Shown here: one piece after another, positions 25,754-35,295 of the stretch
How positions within the stretch are numbered: position 1 is the first letter of the stretch
Layout: the number at the start of each line of letters is the position of its first letter
Source: Saccharopolyspora endophytica
GTDB taxonomy: Bacteria > Actinomycetota > Actinomycetes > Mycobacteriales > Pseudonocardiaceae
Assembly (NCBI RefSeq): GCF_018070075.1
Contig: NZ_JAGPXE010000007.1
Span: 299,115-363,114 of the forward strand
Direction of reading: 5' to 3'
DNA: 64,000 bases
Program-made: the position numbers and the translations under genes
The notes under the pieces: generated by a model
Told to the model about the DNA's origin: nothing
The model's database searches: none
Seen by the model: the letters and a program-made list of their open reading frames with translations, nothing else

Positions 25754-26506
25754 GTGCAGGAGCTGAGGACTGCGGCCGAGGTCGCGGAGGTCACGTCCGA
25801 CCTGATGGTGCGGTGGGCGGCCCAGGCGTTGGAACCGGAGTACCCGCACGAGCGCGGGGCGGCGTGGCGGTCGCGGAACGCGGTGGTCGTGTTCGCGCCT
25901 CGGCTCAACCGCGCCGACCGGGTGGTCCACGCCGGTGACGAGGACGACGTCGTCGCGCTGCTGCGGGAGGTCCTGCCCGGTCTGACCGGACCGAAGGTGC
26001 GGTTGCTGGCAGCGGCTCCGCTGGCCTCCCGGGTCTCCGAGCGGTTGGGCCACGAGGTCCTGGCGACGTTCGGGTGGCTGCACCTGGACACCACTGCGCC
26101 GCAGCGCCCCACCCCCGACGTCGAGTGGCTGACCGGAGCCGACGTTCCGGCGATCGACGCGCTGCTGCGCGAGGCCAGCCCCGGCTCGTACCTGTTCCCC
26201 GACGACCCGGGAGCCGTGCGGTGGGCCGGGATCCGCGACACCGACGGCACCCCGATCTCGATCGCCGGGGACTCCTGGCCGGCACCGGGACTGCGCTACG
26301 TCTCCGGCGTCGCCACCCACCCCGCGCACCGGGGCCGGGGCTTGTCCACGCAGGTCTGCACGTTCGTGACCAGGGAGCTCGCCGCGCTCGGCGCGGTGAC
26401 GCTGATGGCCGACGCCGACAACGAACCGGCGCTGAAGGTCTACAAGGGTCTCGGCTTCCGCTACAGCCCCATCTCCGCTAGTCGCGGAGGAGCTTGCCCG
26501 GGTTGA
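25754..26506 (+). CDS. GNAT-family N-acetyltransferase
   Basis: This 250-residue protein starts at GTG 25754. The C-terminal half is a GNAT fold. The acetyl-CoA pyrophosphate-binding motif A is VSGVATHPAHRGRGLSTQVC. It is followed by FVTRELAALGAVTLMADADN and the motif B segment EPALKVYKGLGFRYSPI. The N-terminal 110 residues are a less conserved, possibly degenerate GNAT-like half. It would acetylate a small molecule or protein, with the target unknown. Its 3' end overlaps the convergent oxidase gene by 29 nt. The palindromes just upstream suggest specific repression. Confidence 0.85.
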   Translation: MQELRTAAEVAEVTSDLMVRWAAQALEPEYPHERGAAWRSRNAVVVFAPRLNRADRVVHAGDEDDVVALLREVLPGLTGPKVRLLAAAPLASRVSERLGHEVLATFGWLHLDTTAPQRPTPDVEWLTGADVPAIDALLREASPGSYLFPDDPGAVRWAGIRDTDGTPISIAGDSWPAPGLRYVSGVATHPAHRGRGLSTQVCTFVTRELAALGAVTLMADADNEPALKVYKGLGFRYSPISASRGGACPG

Positions 26507-28133
26507 GGATTCCCGTCGGGTCCACCGCCCGCTTGGCCGCGGTCAGGACCGCCGTGCCGATGTCGCCGATCTCCGCGCCCAGCCACGGACGATGATCGAC
26601 GCCGACCGCGTGGTGGTGGCTGATCGTGCCGCGACCGGCGATGGCGTCGCAGGCCGCTTCCTTCGCGCGCTGCCACTGGGCGAGGGCGTGCTCGGAATCG
26701 CGCGGGGCCAGCACCGTGAAGTACAGCGAGGCGCCGGTCTCGTAGGCGTGCGAGACGTGGCACATCACGATGGGCGGTTTGCTGCCGGTCTGCAGGTTGC
26801 GCACCAGGGCCGTGCGGACCGCGGAGCGCAGCTCGCTCAGCCCGCTCCAGCTCGTCGCGGTCTCCAAGGTCTCGACGCACACGCCCCGGTCGAGCAGGGC
26901 GTCCCGCTGCCGAGGCCCGGAGAACCGGTGCGACTTCCACGACTCCCCTGCTGCACGGCCCAACCGCACGGTCCGGACGTCGCGCAGCGCGCGCACCGCA
27001 GCCGCCCGGCGCTGCTTGAGCTCGGTGCGGGTACCGGCGTCCCAGCCGAGCACCAGCAGGCACGGATTGCGGACGCCCTTGGCGCGCAGGAGGTTCCCGA
27101 GCGCACGCGCCTTGAGCTGCCCGGACAGCGCGAGCTGCACCTCGGTCTCGGCCGGGTCCGACAGCCTGGTGACGTCGGCGAGCACCCGTTCCTGCGCGAG
27201 CGCGCGCACGGCGTCGGTCCCGGCCTGCCAACCGTCCACCACGAAGGCCTCGTAGCGGCTGCGCCTCGGCGCGGGCCGCACGCGGACGGCGACCTCGGTG
27301 ATGACGCCGAGGATCCCCTCGCTGCCGATGGCGAGCTGGCGCAGATCGGGTCCCGCGGCCGACGCCGGGGCGACGCCGAGCTTCCACTCACCGGCCGGCG
27401 TCGCCAGCCGCACGCCCTCGACCATGTCCTCGAAGCGCCCGTAGCCGGAGGAGGCCTGGCCTGCTGAGCGGGTCGCGGCGAACCCGCCGATGGTGGCCCG
27501 CTCGAAGGACTGCGGGAAGTGCCCGAGCGTGAACCCGTGCGCGGCCAGCAGCGATTCGGCCTCGGTCGCGCGCATCCCGGCCTGCAGCACGGCGATCCGC
27601 GAGTCCGGGTCGAGCGAGATCAGCCGATCCAGCCGCACGAGGTCGAGGGCGACGACGGCGTTCTTCCCGCCGCGCAGCGCGTCGACGCCGCCCACGACGG
27701 AGGTTCCGCCGCCGAAGGGGACCACCGCGATGTCGTGGCGGGCGCAGATCTCCAGCACGCCCTGCACCAGCTCCGGGTCCGAGGGCAGCAGCACGGCGTC
27801 CGGGACGGCCAGTTCGGCGCCGTCGCGCCTGCGCACCAGGTCGCTGTAGGACATGCCGCCCGCGCGTCCGAGCCGCGCAGCGGCGTCGACGAGCACGTGC
27901 CGCTCGCCGAGCAGCGCTTCCAGTTCGGCGCGCGGGGTGTCGGCGAGGGAGCTCCCGGGTACGTCGAGGAGCGACGACGGGACCGCCGGCGTGGTGGTCT
28001 CGGTGAGTCCGATGCGGTGCCGCAACCAGCGCAGCGCGGCCGGGGACAGTGGCGCGGACGCGGCCCCTGACGGGGTCCAGCTGCCGCGAAGGGTGTGTTC
28101 GATCTCGCCGTTCACGGTTAAAGTGTGACACAT
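26478..28133 (-). CDS. FAD-binding oxidase, alkyldihydroxyacetone-phosphate-synthase-like
   Basis: This 551-residue flavoprotein belongs to the VAO/PCMH family. The FAD-binding half has VVPFGGGTSVVGGVDALRGG and ERATIGGFAATRSAGQASSG. The C-terminal part ends with GRGTISHHHAVGVDHRPWLG and DPTGILNPGKLLRD, the histidine triplet and end typical of the alkylglycerone-phosphate-synthase-like branch. It is divergent from a TetR gene that adjoins glpD, matching the mycobacterial grouping of glpD1, a regulator and a flavoprotein (Rv2249c-Rv2251, from memory). Its ATG (28133) overlaps the opposing TetR start. GTG 28115 is an alternative start. Confidence 0.87.
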   Translation of the reverse strand: MCHTLTVNGEIEHTLRGSWTPSGAASAPLSPAALRWLRHRIGLTETTTPAVPSSLLDVPGSSLADTPRAELEALLGERHVLVDAAARLGRAGGMSYSDLVRRRDGAELAVPDAVLLPSDPELVQGVLEICARHDIAVVPFGGGTSVVGGVDALRGGKNAVVALDLVRLDRLISLDPDSRIAVLQAGMRATEAESLLAAHGFTLGHFPQSFERATIGGFAATRSAGQASSGYGRFEDMVEGVRLATPAGEWKLGVAPASAAGPDLRQLAIGSEGILGVITEVAVRVRPAPRRSRYEAFVVDGWQAGTDAVRALAQERVLADVTRLSDPAETEVQLALSGQLKARALGNLLRAKGVRNPCLLVLGWDAGTRTELKQRRAAAVRALRDVRTVRLGRAAGESWKSHRFSGPRQRDALLDRGVCVETLETATSWSGLSELRSAVRTALVRNLQTGSKPPIVMCHVSHAYETGASLYFTVLAPRDSEHALAQWQRAKEAACDAIAGRGTISHHHAVGVDHRPWLGAEIGDIGTAVLTAAKRAVDPTGILNPGKLLRD

Positions 28134-28150
28134 GGAGTCGGATTGTCACA
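28119..28150. promoter_or_regulatory. possible TetR operator and leaderless promoters over two opposing starts
   Basis: A 7-bp inverted repeat, TGTGACA (28124-28130) and TGTCACA (28144-28150), frames 13 nt that hold both start codons, the TetR ATG at 28132 and the oxidase ATG at 28133 on the other strand. TAAAGT at 28119-28124 fits a -10 box placed 7 nt before the TetR ATG. The other strand has GACAAT (28147-28142) 8 nt before its ATG. Both would give leaderless transcripts with the operator across both start sites. Confidence 0.55.
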
Positions 28151-28782
28151 GCGTCGAGCGAGCTGATCCGCACCACGCCCGCACCGGCAAGCGGCAGGCG
28201 GCCAACCGGGTCGCCGACGCCGACCTGCTCAGCGCGGCGCGCAAGTGCGTCCTGGCCTCAGGCGTCCGACGAACCACGCTGACCGAGGTCGCCCGCACCG
28301 CGGGCGTCAGCCGGATGACCCTCTACCGCCGCTTCCCCGATGTGGGCAGCATGGTCACGTCCCTCGTCACGGTCGAGTTCGGTGAAGTCCTCGACCAGGC
28401 ACGTCGAGCGGCGGTGAGCGGCCACGCACGAGAGCGCCTCGTGCGCGTCATGGTGCGCGGCATCAGACTGCTGCACGAAGCTCCCCTGCTGCAACGAGTC
28501 CTGGAAACCGACGCCGAACTGCTGCTGCCCTACCTGGTCGAGCGACTGGGCAGCACCCAGCTGGCGGCCGACCGGTTCATTCGCGAGTATCTGGCCGCCG
28601 GGCACGCCGACGGATCGATCCGCCCCGGCGACGTGGCGGTGCAGGCCCGCTCACTGCTGCTGCTGACCCAGTCGTTCGTCATCTCCGCAGGTCCGGCGAC
28701 CGAGGACGTCGGACTCGACTCGCTGACCGACGAACTCGCCCACCTCCTCGACGGCGCTCTCCAGCCAAGGAGCCCTTCATGA
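28132..28782 (+). CDS. TetR-family transcriptional regulator
   Basis: This 216-residue regulator has its helix-turn-helix at about residues 45-70 (TLTEVARTAGVSRMTLYRRF), preceded by LLSAARKCVLASGVRRT. The C-terminal ligand domain is all-helical (ERLVRVMVRGIRLLHEAPLL). No other in-frame ATG, GTG or TTG lies before the HTH, so the start at 28132 is effectively forced. It is coupled to glpD by ATGA overlap and divergent from the FAD oxidase. It therefore probably controls both, perhaps in response to a glycerol- or lipid-derived ligand. Confidence 0.9.
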   Translation: MESDCHSVERADPHHARTGKRQAANRVADADLLSAARKCVLASGVRRTTLTEVARTAGVSRMTLYRRFPDVGSMVTSLVTVEFGEVLDQARRAAVSGHARERLVRVMVRGIRLLHEAPLLQRVLETDAELLLPYLVERLGSTQLAADRFIREYLAAGHADGSIRPGDVAVQARSLLLLTQSFVISAGPATEDVGLDSLTDELAHLLDGALQPRSPS

Positions 28783-30350
28783 TCACCACGCCGCTGCCCG
28801 CCGGTTCGCTGCGCGCCACCTCGCTGAACTCCGCCCGGCTGCGCACCGACCTGCACGCGGCGGCGGAGCAGGAAGTCGACCTGCTCGTCGTCGGCGGCGG
28901 CGTCACCGGCACCGGGGTCGCCCTCGACGCAGCGGCCAGGGGACTGTCGGTGGCGCTGGTGGAGGCCGAGGACCTCGCGTGGGGCACCTCCCGCTGGTCC
29001 AGCAAGCTCGTGCACGGAGGTCTGCGCCACCTCGCGCACGGGGACATCGCGCTGGCGCGGGAGAGCGCGGCCGAGCGCCACGTGCTCATGACCCGCACGG
29101 CCCCGCACCTGGTCCGCCCGCTGCCGCAGCTCATCCCCCTGCACGAAGGGGTGTCGCGACGCCAGGAGGTCGTCCTGCACGCGGGTCTGCGGGCCGGTGA
29201 CGCGCTCCGGCGGGCCGCGCGGACGCCCTCCGACGTCCTGCCCTCGCCCAAGAGGATCCCTTCAGCCGAAGCCCTCGCGCTCGTTCCCGGCCTTCGCCCG
29301 GCCGGGCTGCGCGGCGGCCTGCTGAGCTTCGACGGGCAGCTGGTCGACGACGCGCGGCTGGTGGTGGCCCTGGCGCGCACGGCGGCCGGGTTCGGCGCGC
29401 GCGTCCTCACCCGCTGCGCGGTGACGTCCCTCGACGGCGATGGCGCCGACCTGGTGGACGCGCGCAGCGGCGAGTCGCTGCGGATCCGCGCGCGATCGGT
29501 GGTCAACGCCGCGGGCGTGTGGGCCGGCGACCTCGTGCCGGAGGTCCGGCTGAGCCCGTCGCGCGGATCGCACCTGGTGGTCGACGCCGACGCGGCCGGG
29601 GTCGCCGGAACCGCCGTCGTCGTGCCCGCGCCAGGTGAGCCGGGACGGTTCCTGCTGCTGATCCCGCTGCCCGACGGCCGCGCGATCCTCGGCCTGACCG
29701 ACGAACCGGCGCCCGGCCCCATCTCCACGGTCCCGGAGGTCCCGGAGTCCGATGTGGACTTCCTGCTGGCCGGGGTCCGCGACGTCCTGGGAGCGCCGCT
29801 GACCCGCGACCACGTCCTCGGGTCGTTCGCCGGACTCCAGCCGCTGTTCCAGCAGGACGGCAAGGACTCCGCCGACCTCTCCCGCCACCACGCGGTGCTC
29901 ACGTCGGAGGAAGGGATCATCACGGTCATCGGCGGCAAGCTCACGACCTACCGGAAGATGGCCGCCGACGCCGTGGACGCGGCGGTCGGGTCTCGCGGTC
30001 TGTCGGCGGGGCCTTCGCGGACCACCGAGATCGCGCTGGTCGGCGCGGCCCCTCGGCGTCACCTCACCGACATCGAGGCTCCCGCCACCCTCGTCGCCAA
30101 GTACGGCACCGAAGCCGCCCGCGTCGCGGCCCTGACCGAGTTCGACCAGGACCTCGCCGAACCGGTCGCGGAAGGCCTCCACCTCACGGCGGCCGAAGTC
30201 CTCTGGGCGGTCCGCCACGAAGGCGCCCTCGACGCCGACGACGTCCTCGACCGCCGCTCCCGCCTGGGCCTCGACCCCACCCACCGCACCGCAGCCCTCC
30301 CCCAGGTCGAGAACCTGGTCACCAGAGCCCTGGCAGGAATCGAACCCTGA
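28779..30350 (+). CDS. glpD: glycerol-3-phosphate dehydrogenase (FAD, GlpD-type)
   Basis: This 523-residue membrane-associated flavoenzyme oxidises glycerol 3-phosphate to dihydroxyacetone phosphate and passes electrons to quinones. The FAD site is DLLVVGGGVTGTGVALDAAA (residues 34-53). The GlpD signature WGTSRWSSKLVHGGLRHLAH follows, and GGKLTTYRKMAADAVDAA lies in the C-terminal part, before the DUF/GlpO-type cap domain (DIEAPATLVAKYGTEAARVA). It is translationally coupled to the upstream TetR gene. Together with the divergent AGPS-like oxidase it suggests linked handling of glycerol phosphate and dihydroxyacetone phosphate. Confidence 0.92.
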   Translation: MITTPLPAGSLRATSLNSARLRTDLHAAAEQEVDLLVVGGGVTGTGVALDAAARGLSVALVEAEDLAWGTSRWSSKLVHGGLRHLAHGDIALARESAAERHVLMTRTAPHLVRPLPQLIPLHEGVSRRQEVVLHAGLRAGDALRRAARTPSDVLPSPKRIPSAEALALVPGLRPAGLRGGLLSFDGQLVDDARLVVALARTAAGFGARVLTRCAVTSLDGDGADLVDARSGESLRIRARSVVNAAGVWAGDLVPEVRLSPSRGSHLVVDADAAGVAGTAVVVPAPGEPGRFLLLIPLPDGRAILGLTDEPAPGPISTVPEVPESDVDFLLAGVRDVLGAPLTRDHVLGSFAGLQPLFQQDGKDSADLSRHHAVLTSEEGIITVIGGKLTTYRKMAADAVDAAVGSRGLSAGPSRTTEIALVGAAPRRHLTDIEAPATLVAKYGTEAARVAALTEFDQDLAEPVAEGLHLTAAEVLWAVRHEGALDADDVLDRRSRLGLDPTHRTAALPQVENLVTRALAGIEP

Positions 30351-30366
30351 CCCCGCACCGGACCCC

Positions 30367-30586
30367 GATTACCGCAGCAATCCGTCACCCGAATACGGCA
30401 GTAATCCGGGTCCACCACCGGCGCAGTCCCGCTCCAGACCCGATTACCGCAGTAATCCGTGGTCCGAATACGGCAGTAATCCGGGTCCCGACCACGGGTG
30501 CGGTCGACATCCCGGCCGCCGGTGTGGGGCTCGTCCCGATTACTGCCGTAATCCGCGACCCGAATACGGCGGTAATCCGGGTTTCG
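30367..30586. repeat. palindromic repeat cluster, family A (24-bp pitch)
   Basis: There are three pairs of units. Each pair is GATTACCGCAGTAATC-like (starts at 30367, 30442 and 30538) followed exactly 24 bp later by GAATACGGCAGTAATC-like (30391, 30466 and 30562), mostly ending in CCGGGT. The first unit is itself a palindrome. The pairs are separated by about 75 and 96 bp of unique GC-rich sequence. The cluster fills the gap between the convergent glpD and citrate synthase genes. The same sequence occurs inverted at 63,696-63,772. Confidence 0.85.
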
Positions 30587-30608
30587 GGGGCGGGGCGAGG
30601 TGCAGAAA

Positions 30609-30648
30609 GGCCCCGGGGCCGGCCTTGGTGGCCGGGCTCTCCGGGGCC
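30609..30648 (-). terminator. hairpin near end of citrate synthase gene
   Basis: GGCCCCGG (30609-30616) pairs with CCGGGGCC (30641-30648), with an inner GGCC/GGCC stem at 30621-30633. A smaller hairpin, GAGGC/GCCTC, lies at about 30,662-30,675, closer to the stop of the leftward citrate synthase gene. Together they probably terminate it and could also stop transcription coming from glpD. Confidence 0.6.
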
Positions 30649-30701
30649 CATTGCGCGGTCGGAGGCCTCGGCCTCAGACTTGATTCAGGTAACGATTCAG
30701 A

Positions 30702-32006
<1,305 letters not shown>

Positions 32007-32386
32007 TCGGGAACCTCTCGCGCTCGTCAAGGGGTGCGTGATGACGACCGCGATTGCCCAGCCAAGCGGCAGGGCTCGATGTCGCCCGCGCTCCGGTCGG
32101 GGTGTCCGAACCGTCGCAGCACCACCCCGTTGGGGTCCTGTCAGTAGTCACGCTAGACCGCCGGAGGGTCCCCGCGCAGCAATCGCGTTTCCTCTTTTTT
32201 GCAGGTGGGACCACGATCACATCACACTTACCGGTAGGCGGAGCGCCGATGTCGACGCTCCGCCACCGTCTGACACCACCATCGTGACCACGAGTGAAAT
32301 CCGAACGGTCTAATCCGGATTCGTTCTTCCGCAGTCAGGACGCTGAGCTCACGGGGCGTGTTCGGACACCACCGGATGGATTCCGA
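32007..32386. other. 380-bp intergenic region upstream of citrate synthase
   Basis: No gene was found. It should contain the gltA promoter (leftward, near 32,010-32,250, where A/T content rises around 32,180-32,235) and the terminator region of the fructokinase gene. ATCCG near 32,300 and CGGAT near 32,318 could pair as a weak stem, but I cannot define a good terminator. Confidence 0.45.
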
Positions 32387-33316
32387 TCACGCATCCAGCT
32401 CCGCGGACCACGGCGGTTCGGCTCCGGGACGCGAAACGGTGATGGCCGCCGCGGCGGCGGCGAACGACAGGGCCTGCTCCCACTGCCACGCGTCCAGCGC
32501 GCGGACCTTCTCGGGCGACAGCGCGCCGTTGCGGTGGAGCCACGCCAGCAGCGCCGCCTGCACGGTGTCACCGGCGCCGATGGTGTCGGCGACGTCGACC
32601 TTCCGGCCGGGGACCGTGACCTCGCCGTCGGCGGTGACCACGGTGAGCCCGTCGGCGCCCCTGGTCAGCACCACCGCCGCCGGGCCGCGCGCCTGCCACT
32701 CGCGGGCCGCTTCGACCACGTCGCGCCCCGGGGCGAGCCACTCCGCGTCGTCGTCGGAGACCTTGAGCAGCCCGACCGAGGGCAGCCAGGAGGAGAAGCG
32801 CGCCCGGTAGGCGTCCGCGTCGGCGATGAGGTCGGCGCGGATGTTGGGGTCGAGCGCGATGAACACGCCCCGCTCGGCCTCGCGGAACAGCACCTTCTCG
32901 TACGCGGTGGCGCCGGGTTCGAGCACCATGCCCAGCGTGCCCAGGCACAACGCGGTCGTGCCCTCCGGGAGCGGCTGGTCGGTGACGAAACGCGCGGCGG
33001 TGCCTTCGGTGTGGAAGCTGTAGCGGGCCGAGCCGTTGGCCTCCAGCCCGACCACGGCCAGCGTCGTGGGCTCCGGACCGCGCTGGACCAGGGAGGTGTC
33101 CACTTCGGACTCGGTGAGCCGTTGCAGCATGCGGTCGCCGAACTGGTCGGTGGACAGCTTCGCGTAGAACGCGGCGGGCACGCCGAGCCTGCCCAGCGCG
33201 ATGGCCACGTTGTAGGGCCCACCTCCGAGCAGCGGGTGCAGCGGGCCGAGCTCTCCGTCCGGGGTGGACGAATCCGGCACGAGGTCGACCAGGGCCTCAC
33301 CGCCGATGACGATCAA
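32387..33316 (-). CDS. PfkB-family sugar kinase, fructokinase-like
   Basis: This 309-residue ribokinase-fold kinase starts at an unusual TTG (33316), with GGAGG 4 nt upstream and a 4-nt TTGA overlap with the upstream TetR gene. PfkB signatures are the N-terminal GGGPYNVAIALGRLGVPAAF and the C-terminal DVADTIGAGDTVQAALLAWL, which contains the catalytic aspartate. IVIGGEALVDLVPDSST fits the fructokinase subgroup, which makes fructose 6-phosphate from fructose. The substrate is inferred from similarity only. Coupling to a regulator gene is unusual for a housekeeping kinase. Confidence 0.87.
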   Translation of the reverse strand: MIVIGGEALVDLVPDSSTPDGELGPLHPLLGGGPYNVAIALGRLGVPAAFYAKLSTDQFGDRMLQRLTESEVDTSLVQRGPEPTTLAVVGLEANGSARYSFHTEGTAARFVTDQPLPEGTTALCLGTLGMVLEPGATAYEKVLFREAERGVFIALDPNIRADLIADADAYRARFSSWLPSVGLLKVSDDDAEWLAPGRDVVEAAREWQARGPAAVVLTRGADGLTVVTADGEVTVPGRKVDVADTIGAGDTVQAALLAWLHRNGALSPEKVRALDAWQWEQALSFAAAAAAITVSRPGAEPPWSAELDA

Positions 33317-33930
33317 TTTTCCTCCACTGTGTCCGAAGGGGACTTCTCCTGGGCCAGTCCGCCCAGCAGGAACTGCGACAGCGCGGCGAACGCGGCGGCG
33401 TCGGACAACCCGGTGCGCTCGCCGATCTCGCCGCGCTGGATGCCGGCGATGGTGCGGCCCACCATCTCGCCGACGAAGCCAGCGTGGACCTCGCGGAACA
33501 CGCCTTGCCGCACGCCTTCGGCGATGAACCCGCGCAACCGGTCGGCGGCGGCACCCGCGTTGGCCTCGTAGGTGGCACGGGTCGCGAGGTTGGCTCCCAT
33601 GTCGGTGATGAACTCGCGCGACGCCGGTCGCAGCGCTTCGGCGGCGGCGTCGAGGTAGGCACGCACCTTCTCCCGCGGGTCGTCGGCGACCTCGGCGCGG
33701 CGCTCGATGTCCTCGGTGGCGCTCTTGAAGTAGTGCGCCACGACGCGGACCGCGAGCTGCTCCTTGCTCCCGGCCAGCGTGTAGAGGGTCGATTTCGAGC
33801 AGTGCAGCCTGGCGGCCAGGTCGTCGAGGGTGAAGTGGGCGAACCCCTCGGCCAGGAACAGATCGCGAAGCCGGCCCAGGAGTTCGGCTCGTCTGGGGTT
33901 CAGCGCCCGCTCGGCTCGGGAGGTGCTCAT
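33313..33930 (-). CDS. TetR-family transcriptional regulator
   Basis: This 205-residue regulator has its helix-turn-helix at about residues 35-60 (TLDDLAARLHCSKSTLYTLA). An all-helical ligand-binding domain follows, ending SPSDTVEEN. Start ATG 33930. It is divergent from an acyl-CoA dehydrogenase gene across a 125-bp gap that carries repeated CAGTACTG sites. It probably represses that gene and its own operon. The downstream fructokinase overlaps it by 4 nt. Confidence 0.9.
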   Translation of the reverse strand: MSTSRAERALNPRRAELLGRLRDLFLAEGFAHFTLDDLAARLHCSKSTLYTLAGSKEQLAVRVVAHYFKSATEDIERRAEVADDPREKVRAYLDAAAEALRPASREFITDMGANLATRATYEANAGAAADRLRGFIAEGVRQGVFREVHAGFVGEMVGRTIAGIQRGEIGERTGLSDAAAFAALSQFLLGGLAQEKSPSDTVEEN

Positions 33931-33979
33931 CGGGAGAAGCCTGCCACAGGATTCTGAATCCCCGGCGCAGAGCTTTTCA

Positions 33980-34031
33980 CAGTACTGGAGTACCGCCTAC
34001 AGTACTGATTGCAGTACGACAGCCCGGTACT
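33980..34031. promoter_or_regulatory. CAGTACTG operator repeats between TetR and acyl-CoA dehydrogenase genes
   Basis: The 8-bp palindrome CAGTACTG occurs at 33980-33987 and 34000-34007, exactly 20 bp (two helical turns) apart. Related half-sites are GAGTACC at 33988-33994, GCAGTAC at 34011-34017 and GGTACT at 34026-34031. This density, in the only gap between a divergent TetR gene and its neighbour, fits a cooperative TetR operator. Confidence 0.7.
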
Positions 34032-34055
34032 CACACTGGACCGCGGGAGCGCGCC

Positions 34056-35195
34056 ATGACCGTTGACCGCCTGCTTCCGACGCAGGAAGCCGCAGATCTG
34101 CTCGCGTTGACCCGCGAGATCGCACGCGACGAGCTCGCCGGCCGCGCGGCCGAGGACGAAGCCGCCGGGAAGTTCCCGCGCGACGCCTTCCACCTGCTCG
34201 GCAACGCCGGGCTGCTGGGCCTGCCCTACCCCGAGGAGCACGGCGGCGGTTCTCAGCCGTACGAGGTGTACCTGCAGGTCCTGGAGGAGATCAGCAGCGC
34301 CTGGATGACGGTCGGCGTGAGCCTGTCGGTGCACACCATGAGCTGCTTCCCGCTCGCCCACTTCGGCACCGCCGAGCAGCGCGAGCGGTGGCTCCCGGAG
34401 ATGATCGGCGGCTCGACGCTGGGCGCCTACGCGCTGTCCGAACCGCACGCCGGCTCCGACGCCGCCGCGCTGAGCACCCGCGCCGAGCGGACCGGCGACG
34501 AGTACGCCATCAACGGGCAGAAGGCGTGGATCACCCACGGCAGCGAAGCGGACTTCTACACGCTGATGGCGCGCACCGGGGAAGGCGCGCGAGGCATCAG
34601 CTGCCTGCTGGTGGACTCCACCACCTCGGGCCTGACGGCGGGACCGCCCGAGCACAAGATGGGACTCACCGGGTCACCCACGACCCCGCTGTACTTCGAG
34701 GACGCCCGCGTCCCGGCCGAGCGGCTGATCGGCGAGGAAGGCGACGGGCTCAAGATCGCGCTGTGCGCGCTCGACTCCGGACGCCTGGGCATCGCCGCGT
34801 GCGCGGTGGGCCTGGCCCAGGCCGCGCTGGACCTCGCGGTCGACTACGCGCAGCAGCGCAAGCAGTTCGGGCACCCGATCATCGAGTTCCAGGGCATCGA
34901 GTTCCTGCTGGCCGACATGTCCGCCGCCGTCCACTCGGCCCGCGCGATGTACCTCGACGGCGCCCGCCGCCGCGACGCGGGACTGCCCTTCGGCGAGCAG
35001 GCGTCGGTGGCGAAGCTGGTGGCCACCGACGCCGCCATGAAGGTCACCACCGACGCGGTCCAGGTCCTCGGCGGCGCCGGCTACACCCGCGACTTCCCCG
35101 CCGAGCGCTACATGCGCGAGGCCAAGGTCCTGCAGATCTTCGAGGGCACCAACCAGATCCAGCGCGTCGTCCTAGCCCGCCACCTCACGAGGTGA
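34056..35195 (+). CDS. acyl-CoA dehydrogenase
   Basis: This 379-residue FAD enzyme introduces a trans-2 double bond into acyl-CoA and is of short/branched-chain type by length. Landmarks are LPYPEEHGGGSQPYEVYLQV, the flavin-contact region GAYALSEPHAGSDAAALSTR, INGQKAWITHGSEADFYTLM, YAQQRKQFGHPIIEFQGIEF and the C-terminal MREAKVLQIFEGTNQIQRVV. The glutamate in FEGTNQIQ is the usual catalytic base. Start ATG 34056. Control by the divergent TetR regulator is likely. The acyl-chain preference cannot be told. Confidence 0.93.
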   Translation: MTVDRLLPTQEAADLLALTREIARDELAGRAAEDEAAGKFPRDAFHLLGNAGLLGLPYPEEHGGGSQPYEVYLQVLEEISSAWMTVGVSLSVHTMSCFPLAHFGTAEQRERWLPEMIGGSTLGAYALSEPHAGSDAAALSTRAERTGDEYAINGQKAWITHGSEADFYTLMARTGEGARGISCLLVDSTTSGLTAGPPEHKMGLTGSPTTPLYFEDARVPAERLIGEEGDGLKIALCALDSGRLGIAACAVGLAQAALDLAVDYAQQRKQFGHPIIEFQGIEFLLADMSAAVHSARAMYLDGARRRDAGLPFGEQASVAKLVATDAAMKVTTDAVQVLGGAGYTRDFPAERYMREAKVLQIFEGTNQIQRVVLARHLTR

Positions 35196-35198
35196 GAG

Positions 35199-35262
35199 TT
35201 CCTGTGGTCTTTTTGCTCAGCGGTGCGGGTGGCGCACCTGAGTCCCACACCTGAAGCAGCGC
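35199..35262 (-). repeat. dispersed intergenic repeat, family C (inverted, partial copy)
   Basis: Read on the minus strand this gap contains CTTCAGGTGTGGGACTCAG, then a CCACCCGCACCGCTGAGCAA block and a GACCAC block. The first matches 18773-18791. The others match 49750-49780 and 18919-18945. It lies directly after the acyl-CoA dehydrogenase stop. Confidence 0.65.
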
Positions 35263-35295
35263 CTCCCCGCCGCGCCCGAGGTAAATCTTCGCAGG

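Noticed and set aside
30325..30350. Possible tRNA T-arm (sequence like GGTTCGA on the minus strand)
   Set aside because: It is the end of glpD coding sequence (AGIEP) and no cloverleaf can be drawn around it.
30367..30586. CRISPR array
   Set aside because: Units are paired palindromes at 24-bp pitch with irregular longer gaps; there are no uniform spacers, no leader and no cas genes.
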